Source of the DNA: an uncultured Fastidiosipila sp.
GTDB lineage: Bacteria > Bacillota > Clostridia > Saccharofermentanales > Fastidiosipilaceae
Direction of reading: 5' to 3'
DNA: 19,906 nucleotides
Assembly: GCA_938014865.1 (NCBI GenBank)
Contig: CALLQJ010000317.1
Coordinates: forward strand, 1 to 19,906
The notes beneath the pieces were generated by a model. That model made no database searches. It had not been told where the DNA came from and was given only the letters and a program-made list of their open reading frames with translations. Of the stretch, positions 7,681 to 14,896 are shown piece by piece (positions within the stretch are counted from its first letter, which is position 1; each line of letters opens with the position of its first letter). The translations under genes and the position numbers were made by a program.

Positions 7681-8400
7681 CTAGAACACAAAATGATCTT
7701 TCATCGCTTTAAACCAAGGGTTATAGTACACGGCAAACTGACGTGCGGCTTCTTTAATTCTATCATTTGCCATACCGTAAAGAAGCGGTCCGCCGTGACC
7801 GAAACTCAGGCAGTCGAAATCATAGCTTGCCAGTTTTTCAAGACTTCTCTTCCACGCTTTTTCCGATGAATCAATCTTCTCACTGTAACCGCCCCACAAG
7901 GTATCACCTGCCAGCAAAATACGCATCCCATCCGTTTTCACGGCAGCTGAAATACTGCCGGGCGTATGTCCCGGTGTATGAATGATCTCCAAAACAGCAT
8001 TTTTGCATAAAAACTGCCGGCCATCCGCCAATTCGCCGGCGACTTTGCAAGGCGGAAACTCACAGCCATATAAAAATGCCGCCGTCGTTTTGACCGGATC
8101 ACCCGTTTCAACACGTTCCCTGTCCGCTTCATGAAGATACAAGGGCAAGGCAAAATCCCTTTTAAAAAGCGCAGCCGCCCCCACATGGTCATAATGTCCG
8201 TGCGTAGCGATTATGGCTTTGATATCCTGCGGGTTAAAACCGGCCTTTCTGATATTGTCTACAATTTTTTCATACCCATTCGGACAGCCACAGTCAATTA
8301 AATACAATGCGTCTCCGCCGTCTAAGAGATAGGCGGCAGCATCATAGGGATGACTGAGCTTATCGCCGGCTACCTGGTAAAGATGCGAGGTTAATTTCAT
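7681..8400 (-). CDS. Metallo-beta-lactamase-fold hydrolase
   Basis: Glyoxalase II-like member of the metallo-beta-lactamase superfamily, 239 residues. The metal site is complete: ATHGHYDHVG (H67, H69, D71, H72), HTPGHTPGS, LLAGDTLWGG and a terminal SFGHGG. It is expected to be a soluble dinuclear-metal hydrolase of a thioester, lactone, phosphoester or similar bond; the superfamily is too broad to name the reaction. The frame is open to 8433, but AAAGGGGG precedes the ATG at 8400 (MKLTSHLYQ), which also begins the normal fold. That start lies inside the end of the GH2 gene (41-nt overlap), indicating tight co-expression. In this sugar operon a lactonase, or a phosphodiesterase for an intermediate, is a reasonable guess and nothing more. 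Confidence 0.88.
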   Translation of the reverse strand: MKLTSHLYQVAGDKLSHPYDAAAYLLDGGDALYLIDCGCPNGYEKIVDNIRKAGFNPQDIKAIIATHGHYDHVGAAALFKRDFALPLYLHEADRERVETGDPVKTTAAFLYGCEFPPCKVAGELADGRQFLCKNAVLEIIHTPGHTPGSISAAVKTDGMRILLAGDTLWGGYSEKIDSSEKAWKRSLEKLASYDFDCLSFGHGGPLLYGMANDRIKEAARQFAVYYNPWFKAMKDHFVF

Positions 8401-10873
8401 CCGGCTGTACCCCCTTTCCGAAAGCATTGACAATCATATCACAGTCTTCTTTGCTGTCCGCCATCACGATTTTTTCTTCTCCCGGCAAAAGGCAGAAAAG
8501 GTTCTCCGAAAAAACTAAAGGTTTTTGCCCATTTTTTGTATGCCCGCGCAGCTGCAGCCACCAGGCGATTCTTTCTCCGTCGTTTTTGAGCTTGATCTCG
8601 TCATCATTTTTATGTAATACAAGCTGCGGCTCATAATCAAACAAAGATTTATAGTTTTCTCCTGCGGTAAACATATATTCATTAATATATTTATCATCAA
8701 GCGTAAGCCTCAAAAGATACAAACCCGCCTCCAGACCTTCTGCCCGGCATTTTTGCCGGAATGATGCATCTTCTGCCTTGAATACTTCTTCTGCCACATT
8801 TTTGCCGCCGGCGTCGAAGAGCTGATAGCGAATAACATGTTTTTCTTCGTCTTCGGCATGTAAATACAGCTCAAAAAGCAGTTGATCTGTAATTCTTTGC
8901 GAGGCAAAACTACAGGCCGGATATATTTTGCGATAAGCGGATTTCATGGCATAATAACCGCCCTTGGGCTCTGTATAATAATCCACTAAATTTGTGCAGA
9001 CCGCGTTCGGGTACGGTTCATTAAATTGCCAGGGCAAAGAACCCGAATGCACCGGCCGGCGTTTTATTTGGCTTTCAAGCGCATAGCGCAGACCTTCAAA
9101 CTGAAGATATTGTGACGCATGTGCGACAGCACGCAGCGAGAGGGCTTTTGTTTCAAGAAAATCATCTCCGTAGGCTTCTTTCAGCGTTTCTTCTTTAAGC
9201 CACCACTGCGCTCTGTGAAAATAATAATCATTATCTAAAGTAACAGGCCGCAGCTTCTCCGCAGGAATCGTTTTTTTCAAAACGTCATCAAAGGCCATGC
9301 CCTCCACACCGAACTCAGAAGAAAAGAGCGATTTCCCGCCGTTATAGAGCCGGCAATGCGAGTCAAAACCTTGATGTTCCCAGGGTCCGTGCACATCTCC
9401 CATGCGGTCAGGATATTTAGTATTGTTATGTATACTGTTAAAAAACTTTCCGCCGTAAGAGGAAGTCGGCAAAAAGCGCCGGCCCGGATCCAGCCGCGCC
9501 GCTTCACCGCCCAGAACCGCCGGAATCAGACAGTCACGGTGTTCGGGATCATCGTTATCGTCCTGAAGTTCGTTGCCGCCGCACCACAAAGCTAAAGCGG
9601 TATGATTGCGTTTGCGCTTGATGACAGACTGCGCCTCACGCAGCATCAATTTTAATGTTTCTGCATCCTCGCTTGTTCGGTTATCGACTCCTGAGCTGGA
9701 CTGAATAAACTCCTGCCAGACCAGGATTCCCGCTTCGGCACAAAGTTCATAGAATCGATCCTTTTCAATTAAGCCTCCGCCCCAAACCCGAAACAGCATG
9801 ACACCGCTTTCCGCTGCCAGACGGATTAAACGGCGAAGTTTTTCATCGCGTTCAACACCGTAAAGAATATCCTGAGGCACCCAATTTACACCCTTCACAT
9901 AGACCTGATGCCCGTTAACCGTCATAGTATAAGGCGGCATGCCGCCCGGAGCACCCGGATTATCCTTCCACGAAAGATCATAAATACCGCGGCGAAATTT
10001 TCTTTCATCCGAAAGAAGACCCTCCCGCGTGTAGAGTCTTACACTTACATCGTATTGATACTGCGGTTCTGCGATACCGGACGGAGCGGTATTATTCGGC
10101 CACCAAAGTTTTGGCTCCGGAATACTCAGCTCGGCACGGCCTCGGTCATGGGTAAAAAAGCATTTAGATTTTTGTCCCGCGGCCTCCAGCTCGAGATAAC
10201 CGCCCTGATAAAGTTTATGTGTATCGACCTCAGCACAGAGTTTTGCCATCGTTCTGTCTTTATTCAAGGAACTGTACAGATAAAGATCATTAAGATCCAA
10301 ACCCTCATCAAAACGAATCAAAACCGAATCCCATACTCCTAAGTGCGGTAATCGCGGTGAAAAATCCCACCAGTAATTCATCCTTGTCTTGTGCGTGCGC
10401 ACCAGACTCGTCCGGCCGATCTGTGCCTGCTCCTGAGGCGCCGGCCAAAGCACTATCGCCAGGTAATTAACACCTTCTTTCAGGATATCGCTGATCTCCT
10501 TCTCAAATGGCGTAAACTGTGAACAGTGGCTGCCTAAAAAACACCCGTTTAAATATACTGCAGCCCGGTAATCCAGCCCCTTGCAATGAAGGTAAGCATG
10601 TTTTTTCGGACCGCCTTCATACTTGAATGTTTTGCGGTATACCCAAGAACGTTCTGCTGTCCACTCAAGTTTCTTGCTGTTCAGCCCGAAATATAAATCT
10701 TCCGCTTTGCCTGCCTGCATTAAATCCTGTACAACAGAACCCGGAACACATGCGGGAATCCAATGTCTGTGATCATTTGAATCCGGCAGATGGGCCCCTC
10801 TAAGCTTCCAGTCAAGACCGATAAACTCTTTAATCTGCCAATCACTTCCGTCTAAAATTAATGTGTCCGTCAT
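8360..10873 (-). CDS. GH2 beta-mannosidase-like glycoside hydrolase
   Basis: Glycoside hydrolase family 2 enzyme of the beta-mannosidase branch, 837 residues from the ATG at 10873. Domains: N-terminal galactose-binding-like sandwich (about 1-190, with WVYRKTFKY and LNGCFLGSHCSQFTPFE), an immunoglobulin-like domain, a TIM barrel from about 310 (YVKGVNWVPQD, LFRVWGGGLIEKDRFYELCD-like stretch) and C-terminal sandwich domains. The general acid/base is E435 in WCGGNELQ and the nucleophile is E520 in SSEFGVEG. No signal peptide, so cytoplasmic. The start overlaps the stop of the phosphorylase gene as TGATG, and a GAGGAGGT site lies 12 nt before it; a TTG one codon upstream is an alternative start. 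Expected action: removal of non-reducing beta-mannosyl residues; a related exo-beta-glycosidase specificity cannot be excluded. Confidence 0.9.
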   Translation of the reverse strand: MTDTLILDGSDWQIKEFIGLDWKLRGAHLPDSNDHRHWIPACVPGSVVQDLMQAGKAEDLYFGLNSKKLEWTAERSWVYRKTFKYEGGPKKHAYLHCKGLDYRAAVYLNGCFLGSHCSQFTPFEKEISDILKEGVNYLAIVLWPAPQEQAQIGRTSLVRTHKTRMNYWWDFSPRLPHLGVWDSVLIRFDEGLDLNDLYLYSSLNKDRTMAKLCAEVDTHKLYQGGYLELEAAGQKSKCFFTHDRGRAELSIPEPKLWWPNNTAPSGIAEPQYQYDVSVRLYTREGLLSDERKFRRGIYDLSWKDNPGAPGGMPPYTMTVNGHQVYVKGVNWVPQDILYGVERDEKLRRLIRLAAESGVMLFRVWGGGLIEKDRFYELCAEAGILVWQEFIQSSSGVDNRTSEDAETLKLMLREAQSVIKRKRNHTALALWCGGNELQDDNDDPEHRDCLIPAVLGGEAARLDPGRRFLPTSSYGGKFFNSIHNNTKYPDRMGDVHGPWEHQGFDSHCRLYNGGKSLFSSEFGVEGMAFDDVLKKTIPAEKLRPVTLDNDYYFHRAQWWLKEETLKEAYGDDFLETKALSLRAVAHASQYLQFEGLRYALESQIKRRPVHSGSLPWQFNEPYPNAVCTNLVDYYTEPKGGYYAMKSAYRKIYPACSFASQRITDQLLFELYLHAEDEEKHVIRYQLFDAGGKNVAEEVFKAEDASFRQKCRAEGLEAGLYLLRLTLDDKYINEYMFTAGENYKSLFDYEPQLVLHKNDDEIKLKNDGERIAWWLQLRGHTKNGQKPLVFSENLFCLLPGEEKIVMADSKEDCDMIVNAFGKGVQPDEINLASLPGSRR

Positions 10874-12318
10874 CAAAATGTTATGACCTCCTCTGTGTCG
10901 TGTATCAGAGATTTTTTTATGCACTTGATAATTTTTTTCGATAAATCCGCTTTGAAAAGATAGTTGTTTTGTCCGCTGCGCCAGTTCCAGGAAATTGACT
11001 GATAGTCCGTATTCAAAAGAGAAAATACGCCGCTGCGGAAATCTTCTTCAGCCGCAAAACGGAGCATGCGCAGCAAACGTTTCACCACCGGTTTCTGACA
11101 GGCCTTAATAACTGCCTCTTCGGTATAATTTCTTCGATTCAGGCTCCTGGGGTCATGATCGGCTTCATAGGCCGCTTCATCATTCAGCCCGCAGAGCAAG
11201 CCTTCGTAATAAATCTGCGGATGTCCGGGAATAAAAACCTGCAGCGCACGAGCCAAAACCTGTGCATCATCATCTTCTCCCAGAAGAGAATAGAGTGTGC
11301 CGCAAATTTGATGAACATCCGGTGCATCTGCATAATATTTTTCCTTCGCATGAAGCTTTGTGCAGCGGGCACCTCGGCTTGCAGTCATGCTGAGGACTTT
11401 TCTCAAGCTGCTTTCCTCCAAAAGCCCGTTTAAGTCAGGCTGAACCGGAATCCCGTCATGACAATCGATTAAGGTTACGCTGTCGCCCGGCCGATCTTTC
11501 AGTAATTTTTTATAGAGTGTGCCGTCTTCGGTGAGTACCGCTTCAAGAACGGCATAAGGCAGAAGGAAATCATAATGCCGATAATTTTTTTCCTGTATTT
11601 TTTCCAGAACTGTGAAGTCAGCATGAATTTCATGAAGCGCTGTAATGCCATGCTGTTCAGCCTCATCTTCAATCCGATTCATAAATTCATAAATATCAGG
11701 TTCAACAAAAAAACAGGATGTACCCGCTTTTTTGATTACATAAGCAATCGCGTCAAGCCGTATGCTTTTAATGTGCTGTGAAGCAAAAAAGCCAAACAAA
11801 TCGTGAAAATATTCTTTAACACCTTCATCATGGACATTCAAATCAATTTGTTCAGATGGATTTTCCTTGCCGAAAGTTGTCCAAATCTGCTTTGCTTCAT
11901 TACAAACAATAAATTCTGACCAAGGTTCCGGCCGGCGCAGCACAAGCTTCTTCATATCATCGGACGGCACCGATCCCGCCGGCCAGATATCTTTAACTTC
12001 CAAAAAGAAATTTTTAAAAACAGAATCATCTCCCCGCTTAAGGTAATCCTGAAACATCTTTGATTTTGCCGAAACATGATTGACCATTAAATCAAGTGTG
12101 ATCTCATAGTTTTGCGCCAAACTCCTTATATCGCCCCAGTCCCCGAAACGAGGGTCTATTTTTTTGTAGTTAATAGGAGCAAAACCTCTGTCTCCGGATG
12201 ACGGGTAAGGCGGCAGAATATGCAGCCCTGTAAATATACCCGAAAACGAGCTGTCAAGAATTTTCTGCAAGCTCTTCAGATTTCCGCCTAAAGCATCAGG
12301 ATATGTAATTAAATCCAT
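10873..12318 (-). CDS. GH13_18 glycoside phosphorylase (sucrose phosphorylase family)
   Basis: Glycoside phosphorylase of the GH13_18 subfamily, 481 residues, the same length class as sucrose phosphorylase. It would convert an alpha-glucoside plus phosphate into glucose 1-phosphate and the free aglycone. Seen: LITYPDALGGN at the N-terminus, GLHILPPYPSSGDRGF, NHVSAKSKMFQDYL, the nucleophile D189 in RLDAIAY followed by AGTSCFFVEP, the acid/base E230 in HEIHAD, and the transition-state residue D288 in DCHDGIP. The acceptor loop reads PDVHQIC, with H336 where sucrose phosphorylases have Tyr, and an Arg pair (R128, R129) lies in the domain B loop; both recall sucrose 6'-phosphate phosphorylases. 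Glucosylglycerate- and glucosylglycerol-specific members also exist, so the acceptor is open. It is the first gene of the operon; ATG at 12318 with a weak AGGTG site. Confidence 0.9.
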   Translation of the reverse strand: MDLITYPDALGGNLKSLQKILDSSFSGIFTGLHILPPYPSSGDRGFAPINYKKIDPRFGDWGDIRSLAQNYEITLDLMVNHVSAKSKMFQDYLKRGDDSVFKNFFLEVKDIWPAGSVPSDDMKKLVLRRPEPWSEFIVCNEAKQIWTTFGKENPSEQIDLNVHDEGVKEYFHDLFGFFASQHIKSIRLDAIAYVIKKAGTSCFFVEPDIYEFMNRIEDEAEQHGITALHEIHADFTVLEKIQEKNYRHYDFLLPYAVLEAVLTEDGTLYKKLLKDRPGDSVTLIDCHDGIPVQPDLNGLLEESSLRKVLSMTASRGARCTKLHAKEKYYADAPDVHQICGTLYSLLGEDDDAQVLARALQVFIPGHPQIYYEGLLCGLNDEAAYEADHDPRSLNRRNYTEEAVIKACQKPVVKRLLRMLRFAAEEDFRSGVFSLLNTDYQSISWNWRSGQNNYLFKADLSKKIIKCIKKSLIHDTEEVITF

Positions 12319-12367
12319 AAAATCACACCTATTAAACTTTTTTTAATTATTAAGCACTCTTTTATCA

Positions 12368-12396
12368 ATAATAATCTATTAAAACCCTTTATTCAA
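12368..12396 (-). promoter_or_regulatory. Sigma-A-like promoter of phosphorylase/GH2/ROK/kinase operon
   Basis: On the minus strand TTGAAT (-35, 12391-12396), an exact 17-nt spacer and TATTAT (-10, 12368-12373), 49 bp upstream of the phosphorylase ATG. Spacer length and boxes are close to consensus. Confidence 0.7.
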
Positions 12397-12404
12397 CTTA
12401 ATTT
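12392..12404 (-). promoter_or_regulatory. Candidate operator, copy 3 (AAATTAAGTTGAA)
   Basis: Identical 13-mer to the one at the importer promoter, again placed so that its final TTGAA begins the -35 hexamer. A repressor bound here would block RNA polymerase. Because it lies in the divergent region it could also affect the plus-strand kinase operon. Confidence 0.45.
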
Positions 12405-12490
12405 TAGGCTTTTCCTTAGATTAAATTAATTTTACTTTCTCCTTGTATTATCTGCTATTTTCTCATAAAATAACAAAAGGAGATAAATCT

Positions 12491-13951
12491 ATGAACGATA
12501 GCATAGGGATAGATATAGGGAGTACACACTGCAAAGCGGTACGGCTTCATGAAGGCAAGCTTCGGGGCGTACGCAGTATTAATACGGATCTGAGCACAAT
12601 GACGCCGATAGGTCCCGCCTATAATGCGGAAAAAATATTTCAGGACATTTGCGCGATGATCCGTTCCCTGCAAGATGAGTTTCATGCCCCCGCCGAGGGA
12701 ATCGGTATAAGTGCAATGGTCGATTCCTACCTTTTTTTCAGCTTTGAGAAAGGAGCACTGACACCTGTCATTCCCTGGTTTAATGACGCGGGTGCAAAGT
12801 ATGAAACCCAATTTATCAAGCGATACAACGCAGATGAACTCTGGCATAAAACCGGGCAGACGCCATCTGTAAAAAGGGCCTGGCCACGCTTGCAGCTTCT
12901 TCACTCACTTTATCCGGAGGCAATAAAAGAAGCCGATCTTTTTATATCTTTATATGCTTATATTTTATACAGGTTCAGCGGTCGCATGGTCACGGATTAT
13001 TCTGTGGCTTCGCGTTCGATGCTTTTTGATCTTTACGAAAAAGAATTTATCTCTGATCTGCTGATCGATACATATCCGGCGCAAAAGCTGCCTCCGCTTG
13101 TGGCTTCAGGTGACTGTATCGGAACAGTCATCCCCTCTCTCCGGACCACTTTAAATCTTAACGAGGATTGCCGGGTTTATGTGGCAGGTCACGATCATAT
13201 TTCAGCTTTTCATGTCATCCAAACAGCCGCACCCGGAGCGGCAGCTAATTCTATGGGTACCGCCGAAGTCTTGACCGGTAATTTTTCTGAAATGAAACGC
13301 ACAAAGGAAATGAGAGAAAAAGGCATCAGCTTCGGCCTCATTTCAAAGAATAAAAGTTATTGGCTGGCCAATCAGCCATCATCCGGTATCTGCTATGAAT
13401 ACCTTTTGAAAAGACTTGCTTTTCCGGCCGGTGATTATCATCGCCTGCAAGTACCCGAAGGACTTTATGCCTGCGACAAGGGACTGTTTTTCGTACCCTA
13501 TCTGAACGGCAGCGGAACACCTCTGCCAAATTCGACAAGACGTTTCGGTTTTATTGACTTGAATCATCTGCTGCCTCCCCGGCTTGAGGATGCACCCCCC
13601 GGTCTGCTGGCAGCAGCTGTCGGCGAGGCGCTGGCTTTTGAATCCAGACGAATTCAAAAAAGTCTGGGGGACTTACTGCCAAACAAATCTAAAATAATCG
13701 CAACCGGCGGAGGAACCAGAAACGAACATCTTTGTACATGCAAAGCAGCTTTGTCAGATACAAGTTTTTTCAAAAGTTCTCTTGCTGAACTGAGTGCGGC
13801 GGGTGCAGCACTTTATGCTTCCCCCGGCAGCTGCATTGATTTACGTGAGAAAAAAATCACATCCGATCCTGAAAGACGCGAAATGCTGCTCAGGTATTAT
13901 CCTGTCTATCTGGAATTAATTCATAATCATCAAATGAAACTTATCAATTAA
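12491..13951 (+). CDS. FGGY-family carbohydrate kinase
   Basis: ATP-dependent sugar kinase of the FGGY family, 486 residues. Seen: the first phosphate-binding motif IGIDIGSTHCKAV near residue 5, GISAMVDSYLFF, WFNDAGAKYETQF where many FGGY kinases have WxDxR, the catalytic-base motif VAGHDHISA with D235, MGTAEVLTG, and the adenosine motif ATGGGTRNEHL near the C-terminus. An upstream TTG at 12443 is in frame, but AAAAGGAGA lies just before the ATG at 12491, which also begins the fold, so that start is used. It is the first gene of the plus-strand operon, 13 bp before the aldolase. The substrate is not recognisable; the neighbouring aldolase suggests that a ketose or ketose phosphate is phosphorylated. 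The missing Arg in the WxDxR-type region hints at a substrate unlike the usual pentuloses. Confidence 0.9.
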   Translation: MNDSIGIDIGSTHCKAVRLHEGKLRGVRSINTDLSTMTPIGPAYNAEKIFQDICAMIRSLQDEFHAPAEGIGISAMVDSYLFFSFEKGALTPVIPWFNDAGAKYETQFIKRYNADELWHKTGQTPSVKRAWPRLQLLHSLYPEAIKEADLFISLYAYILYRFSGRMVTDYSVASRSMLFDLYEKEFISDLLIDTYPAQKLPPLVASGDCIGTVIPSLRTTLNLNEDCRVYVAGHDHISAFHVIQTAAPGAAANSMGTAEVLTGNFSEMKRTKEMREKGISFGLISKNKSYWLANQPSSGICYEYLLKRLAFPAGDYHRLQVPEGLYACDKGLFFVPYLNGSGTPLPNSTRRFGFIDLNHLLPPRLEDAPPGLLAAAVGEALAFESRRIQKSLGDLLPNKSKIIATGGGTRNEHLCTCKAALSDTSFFKSSLAELSAAGAALYASPGSCIDLREKKITSDPERREMLLRYYPVYLELIHNHQMKLIN

Positions 13952-13964
13952 GGAGCTCATCACT

Positions 13965-14843
13965 ATGTCTTTACACAATGCTAAACCTCTCATGGCCCAT
14001 GCACTCAAGCATCATTATGCTGTCGGTTCCTTTTCGCCGCGCAATACCGTTTTGATTCAGGCGGTATTAGATGCAGCCGAAGCATTGCGATCCCCTGTCA
14101 TGGTACAGATTTCCGCCAATGAATTTAAGTGGTTTGATATTCGTCCGGACGAATTTGCGGCTGCTTTTTACCGCCTGCTTCCGGCGTACAGTATTCCGGT
14201 CTGCCTGCATCTTGATCACACGAAGGATATTGAGACCGTCGAAGCCGCCATTGAAGCCGGTTTCACCTCTGTGATGATCGATGCCTCTGCCCTGCCTTTC
14301 GAAGAAAATATTGCCGTAACCCGAGAAGCCGTGAAACTGGGCGCCGCAAAAAATGTCTCGGTTGAGGCCGAACTCGGTCAAATCGGGGGAAGCGATAAGC
14401 TGGAAACGGGGCATGATCAAGAACTTTATACCAAACCTGAAGAAGCCGAAGAATTTGTTCGCCGCACGGGAGTGGATCTTTTGGCAGTGTCGGTCGGGAC
14501 GGCTCATGGTGTTTACAAAGTAAAAAATCCTGAAATTCAAATCGATTTAATTAAAGAAATCAGCCGGCTTTGTAAAATTCCTTTGGTTCTGCACGGCGGT
14601 TCCGGCCTGCCGCCCGAAACGATGCAGCGTGCCTGCCGGGCCGGTATCTCTAAAATCAATATTGCTACGGATCTGGAACTGGCTTTTCATCGAGCAATCG
14701 GCCGGACCGAACGCAAGAGCAATACAGAAAGCGAAAAGCTGAGCGAAGCCGAGAAAAAAGCGGCTCATGATGCCGTTTTTAACGTTGTTGCAGCTCGTAT
14801 GTCGGACTACTTATTCTCAGCCGGCAAAGCCGATCTTGAATAA
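13965..14843 (+). CDS. Class II ketose-bisphosphate aldolase (GatY/KbaY/FbaA-like)
   Basis: Zinc-dependent aldolase, 292 residues, splitting a ketose 1,6-bisphosphate (fructose- or tagatose-type) or a related ketose 1-phosphate into dihydroxyacetone phosphate and an aldehyde. Seen: CLHLDHTKD with the catalytic D84 and zinc ligand H85, VEAELGQIGG, SVGTAHGVYK with zinc ligand H181, VLHGGSGLP with H210, and the phosphate-binding end KINIATDLELAF. The ATG at 13965 has an AAGGAGC site 13 bp after the kinase stop. Length and motifs fit the tagatose/fructose-bisphosphate branch, but sequence alone does not decide stereospecificity. Together with the FGGY kinase it forms a phosphorylation-plus-cleavage pair. 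Confidence 0.92.
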   Translation: MSLHNAKPLMAHALKHHYAVGSFSPRNTVLIQAVLDAAEALRSPVMVQISANEFKWFDIRPDEFAAAFYRLLPAYSIPVCLHLDHTKDIETVEAAIEAGFTSVMIDASALPFEENIAVTREAVKLGAAKNVSVEAELGQIGGSDKLETGHDQELYTKPEEAEEFVRRTGVDLLAVSVGTAHGVYKVKNPEIQIDLIKEISRLCKIPLVLHGGSGLPPETMQRACRAGISKINIATDLELAFHRAIGRTERKSNTESEKLSEAEKKAAHDAVFNVVAARMSDYLFSAGKADLE

Positions 14844-14896
14844 ACCGGCGAAAACTTTCTCTCAAATAAAGTTAATAGCATGAGAAAGGGATGAAA

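Larger units (their letters stand above)
12319..12490. promoter_or_regulatory. Divergent control region between the two sugar operons
   Basis: 172 bp of AT-rich DNA separating the minus-strand phosphorylase operon from the plus-strand kinase/aldolase/GH36 operon. A clear minus-strand promoter is present at 12368-12396. For the plus strand several poor -10 candidates exist (TATTAT at 12446-12451; TATTTT at 12456-12461 preceded by TGC) but none has a convincing -35 at proper spacing, so the plus promoter is not resolved and may need an activator or a different factor. Confidence 0.6.

Noticed and set aside
12443..12490. TTG-initiated N-terminal extension of the FGGY kinase
   Set aside because: The extension precedes the AAAAGGAGA ribosome site and adds residues absent from the family fold, which starts at the ATG at 12491.
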